NCBI GenBank assembly: GCA_964482495.1
Contig: CAYZXS010000003.1
Span: 1-64,000, forward strand
Direction: 5' to 3'
Length of the DNA stretch: 64,000 bases
Source: J029 sp964482495
GTDB lineage: Bacteria > Planctomycetota > UBA1135
Part shown: piece after piece, positions 56,656 through 64,000 of the stretch
Position numbering within the stretch: position 1 is the first letter of the stretch
Layout of the letters: each line of letters opens with the position of its first letter
Notes under the pieces: model-generated
Told to the model about the DNA's origin: nothing
The model's database searches: none
Seen by the model: only the letters and a program-made list of their open reading frames with translations
Program-made: the position numbers and the translations under genes

Positions 56656-59084
56656 CGGCGCTCCTGCTGGTGACGGCGCCCGCGCTCCAGCTGCCGGAGC
56701 CGGCCGGCCCGGCGGAGCTGACCCGGGACCAGGCCTTGGAGCTCCTGCACGAGGGCTTCCCGAGCCGGGAGGAGCGGGCGCGGCTGATCGCCGAACCGCC
56801 GACTACGCCTTCGATCCGGGCCTTGGTGATGGCCGGCGCCCTGGCTCCCGAGAGGGTCTGCGGCCTGCCGCCGCTCAGCGGCCCCGAGCGGGACCGTGCC
56901 GTCGACCTGGCGTTGGAGGGGCTGCTCTCCCAGGACGAGCAGCTCGAACCCGAGCTCTTGTACGAGCGCCTGCGCGGCGCGCTCGGGGAGCGGGAACTCC
57001 GGCTCCTCGCCGTCCGGTGTCGGCTGCCGGCGGCCGGCGAGGGCGGCGACGACGAGGACCCCGCCGTCTGGCGCCGCGCCGAGACCGCGCTGGAGCTGCT
57101 GCAGGCGGCGCCGGCCTCGCTGGCAGCCCCGGTCTGGGCCGAGCTGGCGCTGGATCCGGCCCTGCGCGAGGACGCCCGCGTCGAGCTGCTCGACCGCTGG
57201 ATCCCCGCCGTTGGCCGGCCGGCCCTCGACCGGGCGCTCGACGCCCTGTTGGAGGACGGCCCTCCCGCCTTGCGGCGGCGGCTGCTCGGCCTGTGGCTGC
57301 CGATGATGACCACCGCCGACCTGCCTCGGCTGCAGCGGCTGAGCGGCGACGCCAACCGTTCGGTGGCCGACGCCGCCTTCCAGCTCTGGGCGCGCCGGGA
57401 GACCGACCCCGCCCGGCGTATGGAGGTCTTCCGCGAGATCCGGCGGCGCCCCTCGCACCTGCGCCAGTCGGCCTTGCGGGCGCTGGCCGGCAACGGCCAG
57501 GAGCCGGCCATGGCGGCGGAGCTGATCGAGATGCTCGACGGCCCGGTCGCTGAGGACCACGGGCTGGCCGAACGGGTGCTGCCCGCCTTCCTGACGCCGG
57601 CCGAGCTGTTCCGGGTGCTCGCGGCTCGCCTGCCGAGCCAGGAAGGGTCCGAGAGCTACGCGGCGGCCATGGTCGCGGTCGCCCGGATCCCGGTGCCGGA
57701 GGCCCGGCTCCTCGCCTCCCGCTGGCTGGCTGGCGGGGGATGGGAGCAGCTCGCCTACGCCTCCGCGGTGGCCCGCGAGCTCCGGAACAGCCCTGAGGTC
57801 GACGCCTTCCTGCCTCGGCTCCTGGAGACCGAGCAGGTGCCGGCGGAGGTCGCGCGGCCGCTGGCCCGCGGCCGCGCCGGCGCCAGCGAGATCGCCCGCC
57901 GCTACCTGCGTCGGCAGCTCGCGGCGCCGGAGCGGGTCTTGCAGGAGCAGGCGGTGCTGGCCTTGGTCGAGGCCGGTGACCGCTACGACCTGCCGCTGCT
58001 CCAGGAGGTTGCGATGGAGCCCGCCTACGCCCCGGGCGCGCGCGCGGCCGCCGTCGAGGGCCTGGCGGCGGACGAGGCCGGGAGGGCCTGGTTGCTCGAG
58101 CTGCTCGCGGAGGAGCTGCCCGACTACGAGGTGCGGGCCGCGGTGGTGCGGGGGCTGGTCGAGCACGGCGACGCCGCCCAGCGCGCGGCCGCGCTGGACC
58201 ACGCCGGAGAGGCGCCCGGCTTCGACGACGAGGACCTCCGCGCCGGGCTCGAGCTCATGGTCTGGCAGGTCCAGGAGGGGAGCCCGCGACCCGAAGAGGC
58301 CGCGGCGCTCACCGGCCGGCTGGTCGAGCTCCTCTCCTCCGTTCGGCCGCGCTTCCGCGATGGCCTGCCCGACCCCCGTCGAGCCGCCGCCGCCTTCCCG
58401 CGGGTCCACGGCTGCGCCCGGGCGCTGGCGCGGTGCCTGGCCGCGGGCGGGGTGATGCCGCGCCTCGAGATCGAGCCGCTGCATCCGCCGGCGCTGCTCC
58501 ACGCGGCGGCGATCCTGGTCCGGGAGGCGCCGGCGCCGGTCCAGGGCTGGTGCCGGGAGCTGGCGCAGCGCAGCGAGCTCGACCCAAGCCTGCGGCTGCG
58601 GGCCCAGGCGACCGCGGTCCAGGCCGCCTTGATCCTGGGTGCCCGCCAGGCCGTGCCCGCGATCGAGCGTCTGCTGCAGCGGCCGGCGGCGCTGCGCGAG
58701 TACCCCTGGGACCTGGCCTTCGGGCTCGGCGCCGAGGACGCCCGGACCTGGGTCCTCCCCGGGGACCGGCTGCGCGAGGAGCTGCTGCTGGCGCGCGCCC
58801 ACCTGGCCGGGCCGGAGGAAGCCGGCCGGCTGCTGCGCCCGCTGCTCCAGGCCTACGCTTCGCCCTCCAACCTGACCGACGCCGGCTGGCTGCTGCTCGG
58901 CGCCGACGGGGAGGCCGGCGATCCGGGACTGGCGGCCGCCTTCGCCCGCCGCGCGATCGACTGGGCGCCGCTGGACCCGCGGCCGCGGCGCCTGCTCTCC
59001 GCCGCCGCGGCAGCGGCCGGGGACGCCGAAGCGGCCGCCGCGGCCGCGGAGGACGCCGAGCGCCTGGTCAGCCGGCGCCGCTAG
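56649..59084 (+). CDS. Large HEAT-repeat-like protein
   Basis: 811 residues. A short hydrophobic start (LTALLLVTAPALQLP) may be a signal peptide. The rest is almost all helical, with HEAT-like repeats (VRAAVVRGLVEHGDAAQRAAAL, APGARAAAVEGLAAD, RLRAQATAVQAALILGARQAV) and an Ala-rich C-terminal helix pair. There is no VWA domain, unlike the three HEAT-VWA proteins at 15.8-22 kb. It overlaps the nnrD stop by 7 bases. No enzyme motif; a scaffold or binding role is likely. Confidence 0.75.
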   Translation: MLTALLLVTAPALQLPEPAGPAELTRDQALELLHEGFPSREERARLIAEPPTTPSIRALVMAGALAPERVCGLPPLSGPERDRAVDLALEGLLSQDEQLEPELLYERLRGALGERELRLLAVRCRLPAAGEGGDDEDPAVWRRAETALELLQAAPASLAAPVWAELALDPALREDARVELLDRWIPAVGRPALDRALDALLEDGPPALRRRLLGLWLPMMTTADLPRLQRLSGDANRSVADAAFQLWARRETDPARRMEVFREIRRRPSHLRQSALRALAGNGQEPAMAAELIEMLDGPVAEDHGLAERVLPAFLTPAELFRVLAARLPSQEGSESYAAAMVAVARIPVPEARLLASRWLAGGGWEQLAYASAVARELRNSPEVDAFLPRLLETEQVPAEVARPLARGRAGASEIARRYLRRQLAAPERVLQEQAVLALVEAGDRYDLPLLQEVAMEPAYAPGARAAAVEGLAADEAGRAWLLELLAEELPDYEVRAAVVRGLVEHGDAAQRAAALDHAGEAPGFDDEDLRAGLELMVWQVQEGSPRPEEAAALTGRLVELLSSVRPRFRDGLPDPRRAAAAFPRVHGCARALARCLAAGGVMPRLEIEPLHPPALLHAAAILVREAPAPVQGWCRELAQRSELDPSLRLRAQATAVQAALILGARQAVPAIERLLQRPAALREYPWDLAFGLGAEDARTWVLPGDRLREELLLARAHLAGPEEAGRLLRPLLQAYASPSNLTDAGWLLLGADGEAGDPGLAAAFARRAIDWAPLDPRPRRLLSAAAAAAGDAEAAAAAAEDAERLVSRRR

Positions 59085-59139
59085 GCTTGGCGATTCGGCT
59101 GAACTTCCGGCCGCCCTGGGCCGTTCGGCTCCTGGTCCG

Positions 59140-59991
59140 ATGATCCGACTTCCCGCCCTGCTCCTGCTCCTCCCGGCGTTCCCGGTCCTCTCCGTCGCCG
59201 CCCCCGCGCCCCTGCCCGGGCCGGTCAGCCGTCCGGCGATCCAGGACCCGGCCGGTGCCGAACCGGAGGCCGCCGAGGCCACCGCCGAGCTGCTGCGGCA
59301 GCTCGCCGCCCAAGGCATGCGGGTCGACCTGGGCCGCGGCTTGATCGAGATCGACGCCGAGGTCTGCCAGATCTACGAGCCGCTCGAGTACCTCCTGATC
59401 ATCCAGCCGCGCGGCAAGGACCACGAGTCGCTGTTCCTGACCCGCGACCTGAACGCCGCCGCGCTCAACGCCGCCATGCTGCTGCTCGGGGTCGAGAAGG
59501 GCAAGAACGGGCAGTTCGTCGCCAAGGATCCGCCGCCGACCCGCGAGGAGTACGAGGCTGGCATGCCCGATTACACCGTCGAGCCGGCCAGCGGCGACGG
59601 CTTCTACCTCTACGCCGGCTGGGAGGAGGAACGCGCCGACGGCGTCGTCGACCGCCACTTCCACCGGGTCGAGGACCTGGTGCTGAACGTGCGGGATGAG
59701 CGCACCTACGAGCGCGGCAAGTTCGTCTACCTGGGTTCGCGCTTCATCAAGCCGCACAAGGACGCCGAGGAGATGTTCGCCGCCGACGCCGAGGGCAACC
59801 TGGTCAGCCTGATCTACTTCCCGTACGAGAACCACCTGCTGACCGGCAAGGACTCCGCCGCCGATAACCAGTACGTCTGGTACCCGAACACCTACCTGCT
59901 GCCCGAGCTCGGCCACCCGGTGCGGCTGCTGTTCAGCCGCGAGCCGCTCGAGACGCCGGCCCCGCGGGTGGTGGCGCCGGCCGGCAGATGA
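59140..59991 (+). CDS. Secreted YdjY-domain-like protein
   Basis: 283 residues with a leader (about 1-20). The region about 60-130 reads MRVDLGRGLIEIDAEVC, EPLEYLLII, GKDHESLFLT and NAAMLLLGVEKG, the pattern of YdjY-type domains. A second beta-rich half (about 140-283) is unassigned. The stop overlaps the next membrane protein (ATGA), so the two are a pair. The role is unknown. Confidence 0.72.
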   Translation: MIRLPALLLLLPAFPVLSVAAPAPLPGPVSRPAIQDPAGAEPEAAEATAELLRQLAAQGMRVDLGRGLIEIDAEVCQIYEPLEYLLIIQPRGKDHESLFLTRDLNAAALNAAMLLLGVEKGKNGQFVAKDPPPTREEYEAGMPDYTVEPASGDGFYLYAGWEEERADGVVDRHFHRVEDLVLNVRDERTYERGKFVYLGSRFIKPHKDAEEMFAADAEGNLVSLIYFPYENHLLTGKDSAADNQYVWYPNTYLLPELGHPVRLLFSREPLETPAPRVVAPAGR

Positions 59992-60668
59992 GTCCGCTGC
60001 GGCAGCGAGCGCGGCGCGGCTTGCTGATCCAGCGGCTGGCCGGCGCGGCCTTCTGCGCCCTGGCCGGCGGCGCTGGCCTCGGCTGCCTGGCCTGGGCCGA
60101 GGGTTTAGCGCCCGCCCTGCCCGCCGCCGCCGGCGCCCTGGTCGCCTTCACGGCCGCGTCGCTGCGCTTCCCCTGCCTGGCGCCGGCGGCGGCGGAACTC
60201 GACCCGGTGGCCGACCGCGACGGCCTGCTCCGCGCGGCCCTCTCGGTCGACGCGGCCCACCCCTACCGGCCGCGCCTGGAGGCCGAGGCGAGCGCTCGGC
60301 CGCTGCGCTTCCGGCCGCTCGAGGACGGCCGGCCGCTGGCGCTGTTCGCCGCCGCCTGCCTCGTGGCCGCGGTCTGGATGCGGGCGGAGCCGGCCTTCCG
60401 GCCTGGGCAAGCGCCGGAACCGACTGCGGGCCCGGCTGCGGGCAAGCTGGGAGCGGCGCCCGCGGACCCGTCCGCGCCGGTCGGCGCCGCGCCGCTCGCG
60501 GAGCCCGCGGCCCCGCCGCCCTCCGCCGGCGAGGGCGCGGCGGCAGAATGGTGGGTCGCTCCCGCGGCGCCCGCCCGTTCTCCGGAGGCGGTGGTCGCCG
60601 GCCGGGGAGGCAGCGCCCGTGGGGTGGTCGACCGCTACCTGCGACTGCGCAACGAGGAAGGAAGTTGA
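59988..60668 (+). CDS. Two-span membrane protein, unknown
   Basis: 226 residues. Two hydrophobic spans (about 15-55, possibly a hairpin, and 117-132) and a C-terminal Pro/Ala-rich stretch (135-205), ending in a conserved-looking basic helix VVDRYLRLRNEEGS. No family is recognised. ATGA overlap with the YdjY-like gene upstream and TTGA overlap with the inositol-phosphate synthase gene downstream. Confidence 0.6.
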   Translation: MSPLRQRARRGLLIQRLAGAAFCALAGGAGLGCLAWAEGLAPALPAAAGALVAFTAASLRFPCLAPAAAELDPVADRDGLLRAALSVDAAHPYRPRLEAEASARPLRFRPLEDGRPLALFAAACLVAAVWMRAEPAFRPGQAPEPTAGPAAGKLGAAPADPSAPVGAAPLAEPAAPPPSAGEGAAAEWWVAPAAPARSPEAVVAGRGGSARGVVDRYLRLRNEEGS

Positions 60669-61864
60669 GCTCCGACATCCGCAAGACCGGTTTGTTCCTG
60701 GTGGGGGCGCGCGGCGCCATCGCCACCACCGTGCTGCACGGCCTGGAGGGCCTGCGCTCCGGCATGGCGCCGGTGGGGCTGCTCACCGAGCGGCCCGAAT
60801 TCAGCGGCGTCGCCTTCCCGCCGGTCAGCGCCATGCGCGTCTGCGGCTGGGACGTCGCCGGTGACAGCCACCGCTCCGCCGCCGACCTGGCGCGGGTCGG
60901 GGTGTTGCCGCACGACCTCGTCGACCTCTGCGGCGAGATGCGCGACCGCTTCGAGCGCCGCGTCGCTCCCGGGGTCGGCGACCCGCAGGACGCCGAGCTG
61001 CTGGACAACGGCTCGCGGGAGCGGCTCGACCTGCCGCTGCCCGAGGCCGTGGAGGCGCTGCGGGCCGACATCCGCGAGTGGATGAAGGAGGAGCCCTTCC
61101 ACCGCGGCGTGGTCGTCTACCTGGCGACGGCCGAGCGCGCCGCGGCCCTGCCCGAGGCCTGGCAGGACCCGGAGGCCGACCCCTTCGCGCTGCTGGCCGA
61201 GGCACCGGCCAACCTGTCGCGGTCGCTGCTCTACGGCCTCGCCGCCGTCGCTGAGGGCCTGCCCTTCGTCAACTTCACACCCGCGGTCGGGGCGGCGGCG
61301 CCGGCGCTGGCGGGCTACGCCCGGCGCCAGGGCGTGCCGGTGCTCGGCAACGACGGCAAGACCGGCGAGACGCTGTTGAAGACGGTGCTGGCGCCGATGT
61401 TCCGCGACCGGGCGCTGAGCGTGATGGCCTGGGAGGGCTACAACATGCTCGGCAACAAGGACGGGGCGGCGCTGGCCGACCCCGAGCGCAAGGCCGGCAA
61501 GCTGGTGAACAAGGACTCGGTGCTGGGCGGCATCCTCGACCAGCCTTCGATGCACACCGGAGTCAGCATCGACTTCGTCCCCAGCCTGCACGACTGGAAG
61601 ACCGCCTGGGACTTCGTCCACTTCGAGGGCTTCCTGGGCGCGCGCATGAGCCTGCAGTTCACCTGGCAAGGCAGCGACAGCGCCTTGGCGGCGCCGCTGG
61701 TGCTGGACTTGGCCCGGCTGGCGCTGCTGGCGCAGGACCGGGGCGAGGCCGGGCCGCTGCTGCCGGCGGCGGCCTTCTTCAAGGCGCCCCTCGGCCTGGA
61801 CGAGCACGACTTCCACCGCCAGATGGAGCTGCTGCGCGGCTGGCTGGCGGCCGACGCAGGCTGA
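60665..61864 (+). CDS. ino1: Inositol-3-phosphate synthase
   Basis: Makes 1D-myo-inositol 3-phosphate from glucose 6-phosphate with NAD+. 399 residues. It begins KTGLFLVGARGAIATTVLHG (NAD-binding), then NFTPAVGAAAPAL, NDGKTGETLLKTVLAPMF (active-site lysines) and WEGYNMLGNKDGAAL. The start is a TTG at 60665, with AGGAAGGAAG just before it; the TTG overlaps the previous stop (TTGA). The product feeds inositol lipids or compatible solutes. The gene is separated by only 6 bases from queA. Confidence 0.93.
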   Translation: MSSDIRKTGLFLVGARGAIATTVLHGLEGLRSGMAPVGLLTERPEFSGVAFPPVSAMRVCGWDVAGDSHRSAADLARVGVLPHDLVDLCGEMRDRFERRVAPGVGDPQDAELLDNGSRERLDLPLPEAVEALRADIREWMKEEPFHRGVVVYLATAERAAALPEAWQDPEADPFALLAEAPANLSRSLLYGLAAVAEGLPFVNFTPAVGAAAPALAGYARRQGVPVLGNDGKTGETLLKTVLAPMFRDRALSVMAWEGYNMLGNKDGAALADPERKAGKLVNKDSVLGGILDQPSMHTGVSIDFVPSLHDWKTAWDFVHFEGFLGARMSLQFTWQGSDSALAAPLVLDLARLALLAQDRGEAGPLLPAAAFFKAPLGLDEHDFHRQMELLRGWLAADAG

Positions 61865-61870
61865 GGCGCG

Positions 61871-62953
61871 GTGGCCGAGCGCTCGCTGCGCACCGACGAG
61901 CTGGACTTCCCGCTGCCGGAGGAGCTGATCGCGCTTCACCCGCCGGCCGAGCGGACGGATTCGCGGCTGCTGGCGGTGGACTGCGCGGCGGGGGAGTGGC
62001 GCCACCGGGCCTTCCGGGACTGGCCGGAGCTGCTGCGGCCGGGCGACCTCGTGGTCTTGAATGACACCCGGGTGGTGCCGGCCCGCTTCGTCGCCCGCAA
62101 GCCCAGCGGCGGACGGGTCGAGGGCCTGTGGCTGGAGGCGCGGCCCGACGGCCGGGCGCTGTTCCTGCTGTCGGGGAGTCGCCTGCGGCCGGGAACGGAG
62201 CTCCTGCTAGCCAACGGTGATTACCGGCTGCGCTTGGCCGAGAAGACCGCTCCTGGCCGCTGGCTCTTGGAAGACGGATCGGGGCTGGGTTGGTTACGCC
62301 TGCTTTCGGTGGCCGGTTCGACGCCGCTGCCGCCGTACATCCGCAGCCGCCGCGAGCGGGCCGGCGAGCCCGACGACAGCGCCGAGGACCGCGAGCGTTA
62401 CCAGACCGTCTTCGCCGCCGCGGCCGGCGCCGTGGCCGCTCCGACCGCCAGCTTGCACTTCGACGAGGGCGTCCTGGCCGAGCTGGCCAGCCGCGGGGTC
62501 GAATCCGCGACCGTGACCCTGCACGTGGGGGAGGGGACCTTCCTGCCGGTCAGCGCCGAGCGGGTGGAGGACCACCCGATGCACGCCGAGCGCTTCGCCA
62601 TCCCCGCCGCGACCGCCGAGGCCCTCGCCGCCGCCCGCGCCCGCGGCGGCCGCGTCATCGCCGCCGGCACCACCGTCTGCCGGGTGCTCGAGAGCTACGG
62701 CCGCGACGGCCGCACCGAGGGTGCCACCGAGCTCTTCCTGCGCCCAGGCAGCCGCTTCCATTGGACCGACGCCTTGCTGACCAACTTCCACACCCCGCGC
62801 AGCACGCTGCTGGCGTTGGTGGCCGCCTTCGCCGAGCACGCCGGCGCCGGCGATGGCCTGGCGCTGGTCAAGCGCGCCTACGCCGCGGCCGTGGAGCAGC
62901 GCTACCGCTTCTACTCCTACGGCGACGCCTCCTTCTGGGCTGCCGAGGGCTAG
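61871..62953 (+). CDS. queA: SAM:tRNA ribosyltransferase-isomerase (QueA)
   Basis: Adds the epoxycyclopentanediol precursor during queuosine synthesis in tRNA. 360 residues from a GTG, the usual length. Marked by DELDFPLPEELIALHPP, LVVLNDTRVVPARF, RYQTVFA, PTASLHF and RLLFYSYGD-like end (RYRFYSYGDASFW). Its stop shares CTAG with the convergent small-coil gene. No other queuosine gene is in the window. Confidence 0.96.
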   Translation: MAERSLRTDELDFPLPEELIALHPPAERTDSRLLAVDCAAGEWRHRAFRDWPELLRPGDLVVLNDTRVVPARFVARKPSGGRVEGLWLEARPDGRALFLLSGSRLRPGTELLLANGDYRLRLAEKTAPGRWLLEDGSGLGWLRLLSVAGSTPLPPYIRSRRERAGEPDDSAEDRERYQTVFAAAAGAVAAPTASLHFDEGVLAELASRGVESATVTLHVGEGTFLPVSAERVEDHPMHAERFAIPAATAEALAAARARGGRVIAAGTTVCRVLESYGRDGRTEGATELFLRPGSRFHWTDALLTNFHTPRSTLLALVAAFAEHAGAGDGLALVKRAYAAAVEQRYRFYSYGDASFWAAEG

Positions 62954-63276
62954 TCCGCGGCGTTCGCCCGCGACAGCTCGACTTCGATCTGCTTCAGGCG
63001 CTGGTCCATGGTCTGGAGCTCAGAATTGATCTGCTTGAGCAGGCCGACCATCTGCTGGCCGTCGGCGCCGGCGGTCTCGGCCTGGGTCGCCAGGTGGCCG
63101 TCGATCGACTTCAGCAGCGCGATCATCTCGATCCGCTGCTTGGCCGGATTGGCGCGCTCGACGTTCTGCGGAGCGGGGCTCTGCGGCGGGCCGGCGTGCA
63201 CACCAGCGACGAGCGCGCCGGCGGTGCACAGGAGCAGGAGGGCGGTTGTGGCGCTTCCTTTGCGGGTCTTGACCAT
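62950..63276 (-). CDS. Small secreted coiled-coil protein
   Basis: 108 residues. A signal peptide (about 8-28, GVHAG) is followed by a helical coiled-coil stretch (about 45-105; EMIALLKSIDGHL, MVGLLKQINSELQTMDQRLKQIEVEL) with regular hydrophobic spacing. GGAGAG lies just upstream of the ATG. No family. Convergent with queA, the two stops sharing CTAG. Possibly a small periplasmic oligomerising protein. Confidence 0.65.
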   Translation of the reverse strand: MVKTRKGSATTALLLLCTAGALVAGVHAGPPQSPAPQNVERANPAKQRIEMIALLKSIDGHLATQAETAGADGQQMVGLLKQINSELQTMDQRLKQIEVELSRANAAD

Positions 63277-63384
63277 GGTTCTCTCCGTTCCCCGGCGTCC
63301 CGGGGCGGTCCGCGCGCGCCGGAGGAGGCGGTGCGGCCTACAACGGTTCAACGGCTGGTCCCGCTCTGGGCTTGAGTGGTTTCG

Positions 63385-63489
63385 TCAGCCGAAGATCACC
63401 CAGAACCAGATTAGGCCCATCTGGCGGCCCTGGCGTTGGCGCTCGGCCAGCCAGGCGCCGAGCGCCTCCGGCTCCTCGCGGCGGAGCAT
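63385..63489 (-). CDS. Possible 34-residue protein
   Basis: A short frame starting ATG at 63489, with an amphipathic basic/acidic helix (MLRREEPEALGAWLAERQRQGRQ) and a hydrophobic end MGLIWFWVIFG. It lies just after the decarboxylase gene. It could be a small membrane peptide but has no Shine-Dalgarno site and no known relative, so it may be chance. Confidence 0.25.
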   Translation of the reverse strand: MLRREEPEALGAWLAERQRQGRQMGLIWFWVIFG

Positions 63490-63520
63490 CTGGATGGCCG
63501 CCTCGCGGGCGGCCGCTCCC

Positions 63521-64000
63521 TCACAAATCTACGCCGACCGCCTCGACCGCGTCGAAGACCGCGGCCAGGTCCTGCTCGGTCAGCTCGGGGTGGGTGAGGA
63601 CCAGGCGCAGGGCCTCGCGGCCGTCGATCTTGCTGTAGTTGAGCATGACCTCGCCGCTGCGCTTGAGGCGCTCGCGCAGCTCGACGTTCATGGCGTCGAT
63701 GCGTTCGATCGGCCGCTCGGCGAGCGGCGCGCCGCGCCACTCGGCGGGGATCCAGCGGAACAGCAGGTTGCAGCCCTTGGGCTCGCGGATCAGCTCCAGC
63801 GAATCGCGCTCGAGCACCATGCGCCGGGCGTGGCCGACGTTCTCGAAGGCGCGCTCGACGCGGGCCCGGTAGCCCTCGTCGCCCTGCGCCTGCCAGGCCA
63901 GCCACAGCTTCAGGGCGTCGACCCGGCGGCCACACTGCAGGGTCATGTCGCCGCGGTCGCGGTTGCCCTCGTCGGTGTCGTGGAAGAGGTAGTCGGCGCG
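63521..64000 (-). CDS. PLP-dependent group II decarboxylase, C-terminal part
   Basis: Partial: the frame is open to the right edge of the window, so the N-terminus and the PLP lysine are outside. The last 159 residues carry DMTLQCGRRVDALKLWLAWQAQG, a hallmark of aromatic-L-amino-acid/glutamate/diaminobutyrate-type decarboxylases, and end with the family's HPELTEQDLAAVFDAVEAVG. The exact substrate cannot be told from this part. A small open frame follows the stop. Confidence 0.88.
   Translation of the reverse strand, partial: RADYLFHDTDEGNRDRGDMTLQCGRRVDALKLWLAWQAQGDEGYRARVERAFENVGHARRMVLERDSLELIREPKGCNLLFRWIPAEWRGAPLAERPIERIDAMNVELRERLKRSGEVMLNYSKIDGREALRLVLTHPELTEQDLAAVFDAVEAVGVDL

Noticed and set aside
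63277..63384. Possible RNA gene in the gap before the coiled-coil gene
   Set aside because: No stable long hairpin and no tRNA-like fold can be seen.

Overview
The window is a GC-rich (by eye roughly 70 percent), densely packed bacterial chromosome segment with about 53 protein-coding genes. No gene-free stretch exceeds 300 bases (the longest is 218 bases, 49895-50112). I see no rRNA, tRNA, CRISPR array, insertion sequence or phage gene. The gene mix suggests a planctomycete-like lineage: secreted sulfatases, HEAT-repeat/von Willebrand A (VWA) proteins, a beta-helix protein with a CFI-box C-terminus, Asp-box secreted proteins, a kelch-symporter fusion and a PcRGLX/YetA-like protein. That placement is inferred from gene content only; there is no marker RNA to confirm it.

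Layout. 0.1-1.9 kb: a two-component system (minus strand) followed by a long inverted repeat. 1.9-5.2 kb: a secreted PHP-like protein, RNase D and a tiny Cys-rich secreted protein, ending in a bidirectional terminator. 5.3-10.5 kb: DsbA-like and G3E GTPase genes, then PriA, an AlkC-like repair protein and a 52-residue zinc-ribbon protein. 10.6-15.7 kb: a fatty acid hydroxylase, a membrane sulfatase-like protein with Thr in place of Cys, a lipoprotein, a canonical secreted sulfatase and a membrane protein. 15.8-22.7 kb: a BI-1 family protein followed by three tandem paralogous HEAT-VWA secreted proteins, the most system-like unknown block here. 22.7-28.5 kb: a hydrolase, an Asp-box protein, a HAD nucleotidase and two lipoproteins. 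28.5-36.3 kb: an amino-sugar/sialate-type operon (NagZ-like GH3, NanA-like lyase, kelch-symporter fusion, AGE epimerase, second symporter), almost entirely coupled by GTGA overlaps.

36.4-45.2 kb: a PcRGLX-like secreted protein, M28 and M48 peptidases, phosphoglycerate mutase and the beta-helix CFI-box protein. 45.3-49.9 kb: a GntR(YtrA)-ABC-permease-serine hydrolase operon with a palindromic operator candidate. 50.1-51.7 kb: a solitary octaheme hydroxylamine-oxidoreductase-like cytochrome c. 51.8-54.3 kb: YgfZ and two membrane-anchored proteins. 54.4-64 kb: a DUF2569-like membrane protein, a methyltransferase, NAD(P)HX dehydratase, a large HEAT protein, a YdjY-like protein, inositol-phosphate synthase, QueA and the C-terminal part of a PLP decarboxylase running off the right edge.

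Two window-wide patterns stand out. First, at least seven genes have a TAnnnT hexamer only 6-8 bases before the start codon, which would give leaderless mRNAs. Second, coding is extremely compact: twelve 4-base start/stop overlaps between same-strand genes, and three convergent pairs whose stop codons are both read from one shared palindromic tetranucleotide (CTAG or TTAA).
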